A DNA stretch of 64,000 bases from Gemmatimonadota bacterium (GCA_016874005.1 VGVQ01000020.1:1-64000), one strand, 5' to 3'. Numbered from the stretch's first letter, positions 17,089 through 25,676 are shown. Notes: generated by a model not told the origin, from the letters alone. Numbers and translations: made by a program.

Positions 17089-17124
17089 TTGATTCTGTTG
17101 CAACAAATTGTTACTCTTGTTGCA
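17089..17124 (+). promoter_or_regulatory. Promoter and palindromic operator of the RES-Xre toxin-antitoxin operon
   Basis: TTGATT (17089-17094) and TACTCT (17112-17117) are 17 bases apart and could be the promoter. An 8-base perfect inverted repeat, TGCAACAA (17099-17106) and TTGTTGCA (17117-17124), spans the -10 region, and a smaller palindrome AACAAATTGTT lies between the arms. This is a natural binding site for the Xre antitoxin, which in this family represses its own operon. The block is markedly AT-rich compared with its surroundings. Confidence 0.55.
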
Positions 17125-17144
17125 GTAGAACACCGGACAGAACC

Positions 17145-17513
17145 GTGGCCGCTCCAATCATCGAACCCGAACCAGCGGCGGTCCTTTCGACCGCAGTCGT
17201 CCGAGCGGCGCAGCTGCTCGATCTCAGCCAGGCCGAATTGGCCCGGACCCTCGGGGTGAGCCGAGCATCGATCAGTCGGCTACACGCCGGCCGCTATCGA
17301 ATCGATCGAGCCGGCAAGCAGTGGGAGATGGCCCTCCTCGTGGTGCGGTTGTTTCGATCGCTCGCGGCCATCGTCGGAACCGGCCCCGAACTCGCCGAAT
17401 GGCTTCGGAGTCCGAACGAGGCCCTCGGCGGGGCCCCGATCGAGTTGATCGCGTCTGCGGAGGGCTTGGTCAGAACGGTGGACTACCTCGATGCGGCCCG
17501 GGCCAGGGTTTGA
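17145..17513 (+). CDS. Xre/MbcA/ParS-type antitoxin
   Basis: This 122-residue protein has a Cro-like helix-turn-helix (LDLSQAELARTLGVSRASISRLHAGRYRID, residues about 25-54) followed by a DUF2384-type toxin-binding tail (WLRSPNEALGGAPIELIASAEG, about 85-106). That order is diagnostic of the antitoxin half of RES-Xre systems. The start is GTG with a weak ribosome site. The RES toxin gene follows with a 23-base overlap in another frame, so the two proteins are made from one message, antitoxin first. The palindrome over the promoter fits autorepression. The assignment is strong from both domains and the partner. Confidence 0.9.
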   Translation: MAAPIIEPEPAAVLSTAVVRAAQLLDLSQAELARTLGVSRASISRLHAGRYRIDRAGKQWEMALLVVRLFRSLAAIVGTGPELAEWLRSPNEALGGAPIELIASAEGLVRTVDYLDAARARV

Positions 17514-18207
17514 CCCGAAGCCCTTCGAGGGATCGGCGTGGCGCGCGGTCGAGGCGCAGCACGTCGCCGCGACCATGATGCTGGTTGATTCACTCGAGGA
17601 GCAACGGGTCCTCGAGCACCTTCTCGACCAGGCCAAGCCGAGACTGCCGGAAGGCGTCCGCCACCTGCACTACCTCCTCGCGACCCCGTTTCGCTACCCG
17701 CCGCCCCCCGGCGGCTCCCGGTTTCGAGGACCCCGCGATCCCGGCGTCTTCTACTGCGCCACCGCCGTCCGAACGGCCTGTGCGGAACTCGGTTTCTGGC
17801 GCTGGAAGTTCCTCGAGGCCAGTGGCCTCGTCTCCATCCCGCCGGCCCCCCATACTCTCTTTCGGGTCCGCCTCCAGGGCGCCGCCATCGATCTTCGGGT
17901 CGCGCCGTTTTCGAGCCGAGGCCGACGGTGGACCCACCCCACCGACTATGCTCCCTGTCAGGCCCTGGCCCGGGAAGCCAGAGCCAGCCGAGTCGAGTTG
18001 ATTCGCTACCAGTCGGTTCGCGATCCCGAGCAGGGGGCGGCGATCGCGGTGCTCGCGCCGAGCGCCTTCGCCGAGCCCGCTCCCGTTACCGCCGAGACCT
18101 GGTATCTGGGGGTCAACCGAACCGCGGTCTGGTGGGTCCGCGACCACAGTCACGGACCGGACCAGATGTTACGCTTCGAGATGCGACGCTGGCGGAGTTC
18201 CGCCTAA
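17491..18207 (+). CDS. RES-domain toxin
   Basis: RES toxins deplete NAD+ by hydrolysis or phosphorolysis. This 238-residue protein has the RES pattern RFRGPRDPGVFYCATAVRTACAEL at about residues 78-101, with the conserved Arg, Tyr and Glu of the active pocket, and ends with a VWWVRDHSHGPDQMLRF segment. It is longer than many family members, with about 50 extra N-terminal residues. It overlaps the antitoxin gene by 23 bases. The TAA stop lies within one copy of the GCCTAACG octamer and overlaps the convergent nrnA stop by 4 bases. The toxin reading frame is intact, so the system may be functional. Confidence 0.88.
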   Translation: MRPGPGFDPKPFEGSAWRAVEAQHVAATMMLVDSLEEQRVLEHLLDQAKPRLPEGVRHLHYLLATPFRYPPPPGGSRFRGPRDPGVFYCATAVRTACAELGFWRWKFLEASGLVSIPPAPHTLFRVRLQGAAIDLRVAPFSSRGRRWTHPTDYAPCQALAREARASRVELIRYQSVRDPEQGAAIAVLAPSAFAEPAPVTAETWYLGVNRTAVWWVRDHSHGPDQMLRFEMRRWRSSA

Positions 18208-19226
18208 CGATCCGCGGCGAGGTGCCGGCGAGCCGCCTCCAAGACGGTCGACTGCACCGCAGCCATCGGGCCTTCGAGCGACATGCCGGCGGCCTTGGCG
18301 TGGCCCCCGCCGCCGAACGGCTGGGCAAAGGCGGCGACATCCACCTCGCCGACCGACCGTAACGAGACCTTGATCCGGCCCTGCGCGATGTCGCGGAACA
18401 GCAGCGCCATCCGGATGCCCGCGATCGACCGGGCGTGTTCGACCACGCCGTCGAGATCGTCACTGCCGACCCCGAACCGCTCGAGCGCCCCGGGCGGAAC
18501 CGTCACCCACGCCAACCCCGCCTCCGGCTCGACCACGAGGGTCTGCAGCACTTCGGCCAGGAGCCGGACCCGGCCTTCTGGAGCCCCGGCGTAGACATCG
18601 AGGTAGATCGCCTCCGGGTCGATGCCGCGCTCGAGCAGCTCGGCCGCCACCCGGAGGGTCCGCGGGTGGGTGTTGCTGAAACGGAATCCACCGGTGTCGG
18701 TCACCAATGCCACGTACAGAGCCCGGGCCGCCTGGTGGGAAATCGGCCACTCGTTCGCCATGGCGATCTCGACGATCAACTCTCCGGTGGCCGCGGCGCT
18801 CGGGTCGACGTACCGCGGACCGACTGGGAGGGTTCCCGGACTCGCGTGATGATCGATGCAGCCGACCGGCACCGTCGCCCCGCGTTCGCGGACCGCGTCG
18901 GACAGCATCCCGAGCCGGCCCAGGTCGCTGATGTCGAGGACCACGATCGCATCGGCGCGGCGGATTTCCTTGACGGCCTCGCCGCTCCGATCGACGCCGG
19001 GGAGGTCGCGAAACAGAAACCCGAAGCGGGGCGGCGTCGGCGTGGGGTTGGCGATGGTCGCCGTCACCCCGATTCCCTTGAGGAGGTGCACCAGCCCGAC
19101 CTCGCTCCCGAGTCCATCGCCGTCGGGATTCACGTGGGTGGTGAGCACTACTCGGCTCCGCGGTGTGAACAATCCCGCCAGGCCGACGGCAGCCGTCAGC
19201 TTCTCGCCAGTGAGGGTGATCGCCAT
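18204..19226 (-). CDS. nrnA: DHH-family oligoribonuclease / PAP phosphatase (NrnA-like)
   Basis: NrnA enzymes degrade nano-RNA and dephosphorylate pAp. The 340-residue protein shows the DHH phosphoesterase motifs: LTTHVNPDGDGLGSE (about residues 27-41), VVLDISDLGR (about 94-103), CIDHHASP (about 122-129) and LVTDTGGFRFSNT (about 175-187). The C-terminal DHHA1 domain carries GGGGHAKAAG. Length and motif spacing match the family. The start is ATG two bases after the guaB stop, so it is co-transcribed with guaB. Its TAG overlaps the convergent RES toxin stop. Confidence 0.92.
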   Translation of the reverse strand: MAITLTGEKLTAAVGLAGLFTPRSRVVLTTHVNPDGDGLGSEVGLVHLLKGIGVTATIANPTPTPPRFGFLFRDLPGVDRSGEAVKEIRRADAIVVLDISDLGRLGMLSDAVRERGATVPVGCIDHHASPGTLPVGPRYVDPSAAATGELIVEIAMANEWPISHQAARALYVALVTDTGGFRFSNTHPRTLRVAAELLERGIDPEAIYLDVYAGAPEGRVRLLAEVLQTLVVEPEAGLAWVTVPPGALERFGVGSDDLDGVVEHARSIAGIRMALLFRDIAQGRIKVSLRSVGEVDVAAFAQPFGGGGHAKAAGMSLEGPMAAVQSTVLEAARRHLAADR

Positions 19227-19228
19227 CG

Positions 19229-20686
19229 CTATTTGCTGTAGTTCGGCGCTTCTCGGGTGATCGTCACGTCATGCGGATGGGATTCCCGCAACCCCGCCGA
19301 GGTGATCTGGAGCAGCTCGGTATCGCGTTGGAGGGCGGCGATGTCTTCGGCGCCGCAGTACCCCATGCCACTCCGGAGCCCGCCCACCATCTGGTAGAGC
19401 ACGTCGGCGACGGGGCCGCGATACGGCACCCGCCCCTCGATTCCCTCGGGCACCAGCTTCGACGGCGCCAACTCACCATCTTGGAAATAGCGGTCGGCGG
19501 ACCCGTCCTGCATGGCGGAGAGGCTGCCCATGCCACGGATCATCTTGTACCGGCGTCCCTCCGCCAACACCGACTCGCCGGGGCTTTCCTCCGTCCCCGC
19601 CAGCATCGATCCCATCATCACCGCCGAGGCTCCGCAGGCGATCGCCTTGACGATGTCACCCGAATACTTGATGCCGCCATCGGCGATGACCGGCACCTCG
19701 CCGGCGCCACGAATGCTGTCGAAGATCGCGGTGATCTGGGGCACCCCGACTCCCGTCACGACCCGGGTGGTGCAGATACTCCCTGGCCCGATGCCGACTT
19801 TGATGCCGTCGACCCCGCGGCGGACCAACTCCCGCGCCCCGAGCTCGGTCGCCACGTTCCCCCCGACCAGCTGGGCATCGGGGAAGGTCTCTCGCAACCG
19901 AGCGACCGTCTCCAGCACCCCCTCCGAGTGACCATGCGCGGAATCGACCACCAGCACGTCGCAGCCGGCGTCGAGCAGCGCCTTGGCCCGGGGAACCGAG
20001 TCGGCGCCGGCGCCGACGGCGGCCGCGACCCGGAGCCGGCCGTGCTGGTCTTTGTTGGCATCGGGATGCTGCTGCCGCTTGAAGATGTCCTTGATGGTGA
20101 TGAGGCCTTTGAGCACCCCCTCCCCATCGACGACCGGGAGTTTCTCGATCCGGTGCGTCGCCAGGATCCGTTCGGCTTCGTCGAGCGTGGTACCCACCGG
20201 CGCGGTGACCAGATTGTCCTTGGTCATCGCCTGGTGAATCGGCCGGTCGAGCGCCCGCTCGAACTGAAGATCGCGATTGGTGATGATGCCGATCAGTTTG
20301 CCCTGGCCATCCACGATCGGGACCCCGGAGATCCGGAAGCGCTTCATCAGCGTCGCGGCTTCGCGGATGGTCCGTTCGGGCCCGAGCGTGATCGGGTTCA
20401 TGATCATCCCGCTCTCGCTCCGCTTGACCCGATCCACCTCGGCGGCCTGCCGGTCGATCGTCATGTTCTTGTGGATCACCCCGATCCCGCCGGCCCGCGC
20501 CATCGCGATCGCCATTTCCGCCTCCGTGACGGTATCCATGGCGGCCGAGATCAACGGGATATCGAGGCGGATTTCCCGGGTGAAGCGGGTGGCGGTGGAC
20601 ACCGACCGAGGATGGACGGCGCTGTATCGGGGGACCAGCAACACGTCATCGAACGTCAGCGCCACGCTCGGGCGGAGCGTGCTCAT
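19229..20686 (-). CDS. guaB: IMP dehydrogenase
   Basis: IMP dehydrogenase makes XMP from IMP with NAD+, the committed step of guanine nucleotide synthesis. The 485-residue product has the barrel start [16 protein letters not shown], two CBS domains at residues about 95-205, the catalytic loop [15 protein letters not shown] with the active Cys near residue 302, and [14 protein letters not shown]. The ATG at 20684-20686 gives the usual N-terminus; the frame stays open upstream but lacks family sequence. NrnA follows 2 bases later. A TAGATT element at 20745-20750 would give a leader of about 50 bases. The gene is intact and typical. Confidence 0.95.
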   Translation of the reverse strand: MSTLRPSVALTFDDVLLVPRYSAVHPRSVSTATRFTREIRLDIPLISAAMDTVTEAEMAIAMARAGGIGVIHKNMTIDRQAAEVDRVKRSESGMIMNPITLGPERTIREAATLMKRFRISGVPIVDGQGKLIGIITNRDLQFERALDRPIHQAMTKDNLVTAPVGTTLDEAERILATHRIEKLPVVDGEGVLKGLITIKDIFKRQQHPDANKDQHGRLRVAAAVGAGADSVPRAKALLDAGCDVLVVDSAHGHSEGVLETVARLRETFPDAQLVGGNVATELGARELVRRGVDGIKVGIGPGSICTTRVVTGVGVPQITAIFDSIRGAGEVPVIADGGIKYSGDIVKAIACGASAVMMGSMLAGTEESPGESVLAEGRRYKMIRGMGSLSAMQDGSADRYFQDGELAPSKLVPEGIEGRVPYRGPVADVLYQMVGGLRSGMGYCGAEDIAALQRDTELLQITSAGLRESHPHDVTITREAPNYSK

Positions 20687-20744
20687 CGAACCATGGTCCA
20701 GTGGGGGGGTATCGGGTTGGGAACAGCGACGATTGCCATGGACG

Positions 20745-20750
20745 AATCTA
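20745..20750 (-). promoter_or_regulatory. Candidate -10 element for guaB (TAGATT)
   Basis: CGTCTAGATTCG on the minus strand lies about 58 bases before the guaB ATG and matches the TAnnTT elements seen before other genes in this window. No convincing -35 box is visible. Confidence 0.3.
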
Positions 20751-20806
20751 GACGGCGGGGTCTCACCGATCAAGGCGAGGGGCCACCCACGCCGCGTGTT
20801 AGGCGA

Positions 20807-21157
20807 TCAGCCGGCCGGGCGCTCGCCGGTCGGATCGGCCGGCGGGACGGCCGGCTTCGTCTGGGTGGCCTGGACCGCCTCATCCACGACCGCCTGGGCG
20901 GCCGCGACCACGCCCTTCATCATCTTCCCGGCCGAGTCCATGATGCCCATGGTACCCGAGATCGCCTTGACCGGGAGCTTCCCCGCTCGCATCACGTCCT
21001 CGACGGTTTCGGTGACCTTGGCGAAGAGGTTGTCGGGTACCGCACGCTGGGCGTATTTGCTCTCGAGGAATTCGACGTAGTCGAGCACCTGATAGCCTCG
21101 CTCGTCGGTCATCGATTCGAGACGCCGGAGTATGCGTTGCTTGAGGACGTCGTTCAT
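20807..21157 (-). CDS. Small hypothetical protein, DUF2281-like N-terminus
   Basis: A 116-residue cytoplasmic protein. Its first 35 residues (LKQRILRRLESMTDERGYQVLDYVEFLESKYA) resemble the short DUF2281-type helix pair found in small regulatory or antitoxin-like proteins. The middle is amphipathic (LFAKVTETVEDVMRAGKLP) and the end is Pro/Ala-rich. The ATG overlaps the stop of the SH3-type gene upstream (ATGA), so the two are translationally coupled. I cannot name a function. A GTTAGGC octamer core lies directly after its stop. Confidence 0.6.
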   Translation of the reverse strand: MNDVLKQRILRRLESMTDERGYQVLDYVEFLESKYAQRAVPDNLFAKVTETVEDVMRAGKLPVKAISGTMGIMDSAGKMMKGVVAAAQAVVDEAVQATQTKPAVPPADPTGERPAG

Positions 21158-22266
21158 GGCGATCTCCCGGCCAGCGAGCGGAACTCGAGGACTGGTGTCG
21201 GCAGGTACTTGGTCCGCCCGGCGCGGACCACGGCTTCGACCGCCAGCTCGTCGAGGGGCGACCTGGCCCGGAACTCCTCGGCCTGTTCCTTGGTGACCAT
21301 CAGGTAGACGAAGCCGGGTTCCGGCAGGGGGCCGCGGGCCAGCACGTACGGCTGGCCGCGCGGAATCTCCGGGCGCAGGTCGTCGGCGGTCTGGACCGAG
21401 AGGTACTGCAGTCGCCACACCAACGTCCGGCCGACGTAGCGGTCCGGCTGGGCGCGGACCATGGCACCGGTCACCTGAGGCGACTCGTCGACGGCCTCGA
21501 CCACTTGCTCCGACCGGAGCCACCCTTCGACCGCGACTCGGACCCAGTCACGCCGTCGCTCCAGCACCTGGACCGAAGCCTCCTCCACCCTGGCCACCGC
21601 GGGACCGTCCGGGGCCGCCGAGAGGACCGCCCCTTTGCGGACCCGCCCGCGGCTCGAGACCATCTCGCCCCCTGGGACATCTTTGCGAGCGGAATCCGGC
21701 TCGCCCCGCCCCGCGGATGTCACGACGGGCGGACTGGCAGTCGAGGCTGGCCCGCGAGCGACGGTCGATGTCTCCCTCGGGGCCGTCGGCGGAGGCGCGG
21801 GCGGGGGCACCTGGGCCACGGCCGGCGCGGTCTCGAAGGAGCCTCGGGCGACCCACCCCGAGCGGCGAACTCTGATCCACGAGCCCCTGGCACCCACCCG
21901 ACTGAGCAAGGTGCCTTCTTGAACCCGGGCGACGATCGCGCCCGATGGCGCGGATCGCAGCGCCTCGCCACCGCTCGAGGTCACGATGAGATCGAACCCG
22001 TCGCGCGTCGTCGGATTGGTCGATGCCACCGGCATCCACCCCTCGACCGTGGTCTCCAAATGTCCGGCGTTGGTCCGGCCGGTGGGGTACGTCACCCCAG
22101 CCACGAGCGAACCCAGTCGAATTCCGGAGGGGTCCTTCAGCAGCGCGGCCGGGCCGGCAGCCTTCTGGCGATTCTGGGCCAAGCTCGGCGCGGCGAGGCA
22201 CGCCAACAGCAGGGCCAGGCAGGCTGGTAGGCGACTTCGCCCAGGACTAGATTGCGGCAAGTCCAT
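21154..22266 (-). CDS. Secreted protein with bacterial SH3-like repeats
   Basis: This 370-residue protein has a signal peptide (residues about 14-32, LPACLALLLACLAAPSLAQ). Two SH3-like modules are separated by a Pro/Thr-rich linker. The first is near residues 85-140 (GGEALRSAPSGAIVARVQEGTLLSRVGARGSWIRVR); the second (KGAVLSAAPDGPAVARVEEASVQVLERRRDWVRVAVEGWL) is at about 205-250. Such modules often bind cell-wall peptides. A C-terminal domain (VGRTLVWRLQYLSVQ) is unassigned. The start is the ATG at 22264-22266, about 4 bases into the transcript predicted by the consensus promoter at 22278-22306. It diverges from gpmI. Confidence 0.7.
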   Translation of the reverse strand: MDLPQSSPGRSRLPACLALLLACLAAPSLAQNRQKAAGPAALLKDPSGIRLGSLVAGVTYPTGRTNAGHLETTVEGWMPVASTNPTTRDGFDLIVTSSGGEALRSAPSGAIVARVQEGTLLSRVGARGSWIRVRRSGWVARGSFETAPAVAQVPPPAPPPTAPRETSTVARGPASTASPPVVTSAGRGEPDSARKDVPGGEMVSSRGRVRKGAVLSAAPDGPAVARVEEASVQVLERRRDWVRVAVEGWLRSEQVVEAVDESPQVTGAMVRAQPDRYVGRTLVWRLQYLSVQTADDLRPEIPRGQPYVLARGPLPEPGFVYLMVTKEQAEEFRARSPLDELAVEAVVRAGRTKYLPTPVLEFRSLAGRSP

Positions 22267-22277
22267 CACTGATTCGC

Positions 22278-22306
22278 ATTGTAGACGGCGCCCCAACCCA
22301 TGTCAA
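22278..22306 (-). promoter_or_regulatory. Consensus sigma-70 promoter of the SH3-protein operon
   Basis: On the minus strand TTGACA (22306-22301) and TACAAT (22283-22278) are exactly 17 bases apart, close to the ideal sigma-70 promoter. The -10 box ends 11 bases before the ATG at 22266, giving a near-leaderless message. The -35 box overlaps the start codon region of the divergent gpmI gene. Confidence 0.7.
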
Positions 22307-23844
22307 ACCGCATCCCACCCGTGGCCCTCGTGGTACTCGATGGGTGGGGCTATCGGGCCGAAAAGACCCACAATGCGATCGAGTTGGCCCGGACGCCGGT
22401 CTGGCACCGGCTCTGGGCAACGGCTCCGAAGACCCTCCTCGAGGCGAGCGGCCTTCGGGTCGGATTGCCCGAAGGCCAAATGGGCAACAGCGAGGTCGGC
22501 CACATGAATCTCGGGGCCGGCCGGGTGGTGATGCAGGACTTGGTCCGGATTTCGGAGAGCATTCGCAGCGGCGACTTCTATCGGCTGGAGCCGTTCCGGG
22601 CGCTGGGAGCCCATCTGGCTCGGACCGGTGGCACCCTCCATCTCGCGGGCCTGGTGGGCTCGGGCGGAGTCCACGCGATCGACAGCCACCTGGTCGCCTG
22701 CCTCGAGCTGGCGATGCGGCTCGGGGTGCCAGCCGTCGCGGTGCACGCGTTTCTCGACGGTCGCGACACCCTCCCGACGTCAGCCCACGGGTATGTCCAG
22801 ACCCTCGCCAGCGATGTCGCCCGAATCACCGGGGCCAAGGGATCGATCGCGACCTTGGTCGGCCGCTACTACGCGATGGATCGCGACAAACGCTGGGACC
22901 GCACCAAGCTGGCCTACGACCTCTTGGTCCACGGGATCGGCACGGTCGGAACCGACCCGGTGGCCGCGGTGGCCGAGGCGTACCAGCGCGGCGAAACCGA
23001 CGAGTTCGTCAAACCGATCGCGATCCACCGCGAGGGCAAGCCGATCGCCACCCTTCGCGACGGCGACGCGATCATCTGGTTCAACTACCGGAGCGATCGG
23101 ATGCGCCAGATCGTCGCGGCGCTGATGATCGACCGCTTCGACGGCTTTTCGGTGGCCGACCGGCCCGCCCTCGCCGGGGTCACCATGACGCAGTACGACC
23201 AGACCTTCGGGCTGCCCCAGGCGTTTGCGCCCTTCAACCTGGCCCGGATGATCGGCGAGGTGCTCGCCGACCGCTCGTTGTCGCAGTTCCGCACCGCGGA
23301 AACCGAGAAGTATCCCCACGTGACCTACTTCTTCAACGGCGGGGTCGAGCCGCCGTATCGCGGCGAAGAACGGGTCCTGGTGCCATCGCCCAAGGTGGCG
23401 ACCTACGACCTGATGCCGGAGATGAGCGCGCGCGGCATCACCGACGCCCTGGTCGCGGCGATCCGCCGGCGGGAGCACGCCTTCTACCTCTGCAACTTCG
23501 CCAACGCCGACATGGTAGGTCACACAGGCGTTGCCGGGGCGATCATCAAGGCCGTGGAGACCATCGACGAGTGCCTGGAGCGGATCCTGGCCGCCGCCGA
23601 AGCCACCGGCACGCGGTTGCTGGTGACCGCCGACCACGGCAACTGCGAGCAGATGGTCGACCCGGTGTCGGGAGGCCCCCACACCGCCCATACCACCAAC
23701 CCGGTTCCCTTCGTGGCGTTGGGGACACCGTTCCGCACTCTCCGCTCGGGAGGCGCCCTCTGCGACGTCGCCCCGACCATCCTCCAACTCCTTGGCGTCG
23801 ACTCCCCGGCCGAAATGACGGGCCGATGTCTTCACGCCGGATGA
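22300..23844 (+). CDS. gpmI: 2,3-bisphosphoglycerate-independent phosphoglycerate mutase
   Basis: GpmI interconverts 3- and 2-phosphoglycerate in glycolysis, using two manganese ions. The 514-residue protein starts PVALVVLDGWGYR with metal-binding Asp, and has the nucleophile motif LPEGQMGNSEVGHMNLGAG (Ser near residue 67), DGRDTLPTSA, NYRSDRMRQI and the C-terminal metal motifs NFANADMVGHTG and VTADHGNCEQM. Length and order are typical. The final TGA overlaps the ATG of the barrel protein (ATGA). As a Mn-dependent enzyme it may be physiologically related to the manganese riboswitch operon at 30 kb, though nothing links their regulation directly. Confidence 0.95.
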   Translation: MSNRIPPVALVVLDGWGYRAEKTHNAIELARTPVWHRLWATAPKTLLEASGLRVGLPEGQMGNSEVGHMNLGAGRVVMQDLVRISESIRSGDFYRLEPFRALGAHLARTGGTLHLAGLVGSGGVHAIDSHLVACLELAMRLGVPAVAVHAFLDGRDTLPTSAHGYVQTLASDVARITGAKGSIATLVGRYYAMDRDKRWDRTKLAYDLLVHGIGTVGTDPVAAVAEAYQRGETDEFVKPIAIHREGKPIATLRDGDAIIWFNYRSDRMRQIVAALMIDRFDGFSVADRPALAGVTMTQYDQTFGLPQAFAPFNLARMIGEVLADRSLSQFRTAETEKYPHVTYFFNGGVEPPYRGEERVLVPSPKVATYDLMPEMSARGITDALVAAIRRREHAFYLCNFANADMVGHTGVAGAIIKAVETIDECLERILAAAEATGTRLLVTADHGNCEQMVDPVSGGPHTAHTTNPVPFVALGTPFRTLRSGGALCDVAPTILQLLGVDSPAEMTGRCLHAG

Positions 23845-24554
23845 GCGTGTCAATGAAGGCTTTCGGTTTCATCGTCGCGGGCGGCTGCCTGGCGACGACC
23901 GCCCTGGCGCAAGTGGGCCACGATCCGGCCAAGTCGCCGTACCGTGACCTCCGCTACGGCCAGTTCGTCTCCCTGACCGTGGGCAAGGTCTTCGGCAGCG
24001 GGGGCGATCTCGGCATCAGCCCCCACAACGGTCAGTTGGCCATCCTGCGCCACGACTTCCTGGCCGACCGACCGCTGTCGATTTCGTTAGGCGGCGGCTA
24101 CGCCAAGCTCGACCGGAACTTCCCGATTTTCGGAGCGACCCGCAATCAACTTAGCGGCCCGGTCGAGCACGACGTCTGGTGGGGTGAGGGCACCGTCCAG
24201 CTCAACCTGACCGGCGGGAAGAGTTGGCACAACCTCGCCCCATATCTGTCGGCCAGCATGGGAATCGCGGTCGCCGAACGGGTCCCCGCCGACACCAGCG
24301 GCTATAAGTTCGGCACCAAGTTCTTCCTCGCCCCGGCTGCCGGCGTCCGGATCTTCCTGACCAGGCGGCTGTTCGCGCGAGTCGAAGCCCGGGCGAACTT
24401 CTGGAGCGTGACCTACCCCAACCGGATCCGCGACGACCCCGACGGTCCGTTCGGCCCCGAGGTCCCGCTGTTCGCCGGCGAGCTCAAGTCGTGGATCCCG
24501 ACGCCCATACTCCATGCCGGGCTCGGATTCGCCTTCCGGCGGCCGTTCTTCTAG
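23841..24554 (+). CDS. Probable outer-membrane beta-barrel protein
   Basis: This 237-residue protein has a signal peptide (residues about 5-22, AFGFIVAGGCLATTALAQ). The rest is an alternating pattern of aromatic and polar residues typical of small outer-membrane barrels (LSISLGGGYAKLDRN, GEGTVQLNLTGGKSW, APAAGVRIFLTRRLFARVEARANFWSV) and ends in an aromatic residue (RPFF), the usual signal for barrel assembly. Three ATGs are possible; the one at 23841 overlaps the gpmI stop. The function is unknown. The coupling to gpmI is probably a matter of operon packing rather than shared metabolism. Confidence 0.65.
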   Translation: MSVSMKAFGFIVAGGCLATTALAQVGHDPAKSPYRDLRYGQFVSLTVGKVFGSGGDLGISPHNGQLAILRHDFLADRPLSISLGGGYAKLDRNFPIFGATRNQLSGPVEHDVWWGEGTVQLNLTGGKSWHNLAPYLSASMGIAVAERVPADTSGYKFGTKFFLAPAAGVRIFLTRRLFARVEARANFWSVTYPNRIRDDPDGPFGPEVPLFAGELKSWIPTPILHAGLGFAFRRPFF

Positions 24555-24558
24555 CCCC

Positions 24559-24978
24559 ATGGGTTCGGCACTCCGGCTGATTCGGACGGTGAGCTTCCGG
24601 GCGGTACACCGCCTGGCGCTGCCGGGTGCCGACGCCGAGGCCAACCGGCGACGGTTTGGCTGGACCGCCGAGCCCCATCATCACGACTATCGCTGCACCG
24701 TCACGGTGGCGGCTTCGCTACCGGATCACGAGGCCATGGTGATCGACCTCGCCGCGCTCGACAGCCTCCTGGCCGAGGAGGTCGTCGACCGGTTCGACGG
24801 CCGGCGGCTCGACCGAGACGTCTCGGAACTCGCCTCGGTCCCCACCACCTGCGAAGCGATCGCCCGACTGGTCTTTCAACGCCTGGCGCCCCGAGTGCCG
24901 CCCCCCGCTCGGCTGGTGAGCGTCCGGGTGGCCGAGGACGAGGGGTTGGCCGCCGAGATCGTCGCGGACGGCGGGTAG
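24559..24978 (+). CDS. QueD/6-pyruvoyl-tetrahydropterin synthase-like protein with degenerate active site
   Basis: This 139-residue protein has the T-fold layout of QueD/PTPS: VSFRAVHRL with one zinc His, EPHHHDYRCTVTV with the HxH zinc pair, MVIDLAALDSLL, and PTTCEAIARLVFQRL followed by the Glu-bearing VRVAEDEG. In the family, a catalytic Cys lies just before the HxH motif and a catalytic His follows the LDH motif. Here the first position has no Cys (RRRFGWTAEP) and the second reads FDGRRLD, so both are missing while zinc binding is kept. The gene is 8 bases upstream of mobA. A non-catalytic or altered pterin role in the molybdenum-cofactor cluster is possible but unproven. Confidence 0.75.
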   Translation: MGSALRLIRTVSFRAVHRLALPGADAEANRRRFGWTAEPHHHDYRCTVTVAASLPDHEAMVIDLAALDSLLAEEVVDRFDGRRLDRDVSELASVPTTCEAIARLVFQRLAPRVPPPARLVSVRVAEDEGLAAEIVADGG

Positions 24979-24986
24979 CCCGACCG

Positions 24987-25589
24987 GTGCGATGCGCCAT
25001 TATCGCGGGCGGACGGTCGAGCCGGATGGGTGGCACGCCCAAGGGACTACTGGCGCTCGGCCGTCGCCGGATCCTCGACCGGATCGTCGAGCAGGCCAGC
25101 GCCGCGTTTCCGACCCCACCATTGCTCGTCGCCAATCACCCGGAGGCGCCCGGCTGGGTCCCCGGGCTCGCCACCGTGGCGGATGTCCTTCCCGGGTACG
25201 GCGCGTTAGGCGGGCTCTACACCGCGGTGATGGCGACGCCCGCGCCGGTCGTGGTGGTCGCCTGGGACATGCCCTTCGTCACCGGGGAGTTCCTTCGATA
25301 TCTGGGCGACCAACTCACCGGCTGGGACGCGGTCGTTCCCGCCAGCCCCGGCCCGCGAGGAACGGAACCCCTCTGCGCCGGGTACGGGCCCGCCGCCGGC
25401 CCGGCGATTCGAGCGGCGATCGACCGGGGAGACTTCCGAGCCGTGTCCTTCCACGACAGCCTCCGAGTCAAGGTGGTGGGGCCCGAGACCACCGCGAGGT
25501 TCGGCGATCCCGCCAAGCTCTTCTGCAACGTCAATACCCCTGCCGACCTCCGCGCCGCCGAGTCCTGGCTGGAAGGGCCCGCTCGGTGA
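24987..25589 (+). CDS. mobA: Molybdenum cofactor guanylyltransferase
   Basis: MobA attaches GMP to molybdopterin to make the bis-MGD cofactor precursor. The 200-residue product begins CAIIAGGRSSRMGGTPKGLLAL, the nucleotide-binding signature, followed by ADVLPGYGALGGLYTAV, VVVVAWDMPFVTG and CNVNTPADL near the end. The start is GTG, only 8 bases after the QueD-like gene. It is followed by mobB and moeA on the same strand, completing a cofactor maturation cluster. An in-frame TTA codon within GCGTTAGGC (25206-25208) is one of the repeated octamer sites. The assignment is firm. Confidence 0.9.
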   Translation: MRCAIIAGGRSSRMGGTPKGLLALGRRRILDRIVEQASAAFPTPPLLVANHPEAPGWVPGLATVADVLPGYGALGGLYTAVMATPAPVVVVAWDMPFVTGEFLRYLGDQLTGWDAVVPASPGPRGTEPLCAGYGPAAGPAIRAAIDRGDFRAVSFHDSLRVKVVGPETTARFGDPAKLFCNVNTPADLRAAESWLEGPAR

Positions 25590-25676
25590 TTCCATCGGGC
25601 GCCTTCCGGGAAACGAGCCGGCTGGGTATTCTCCCGCGAGGACCCGGCCGACGTTCCCCCGGCCCATCGCGACCAC

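Noticed and set aside
19271-21307. 678-codon open frame antisense to guaB
   Set aside because: It lies opposite an unmistakable guaB, has no family features and is the kind of stop-free shadow produced by high GC at third codon positions.
22344-23840. Open frame overlapping gpmI that continues into the barrel gene
   Set aside because: Only the part after 23841 shows a signal peptide and barrel pattern; the rest is an out-of-frame reading of gpmI.
24559-24978. Active QueD enzyme for queuosine synthesis
   Set aside because: The catalytic Cys and His of the family are absent and no other queuosine genes are nearby.
25206-25208. TTA codons as a bldA-like regulatory device
   Set aside because: TTA codons here occur in core genes such as ubiX-, ubiA- and etfA-like genes and almost only within xCGTTAGG, so the DNA word rather than codon regulation explains them.
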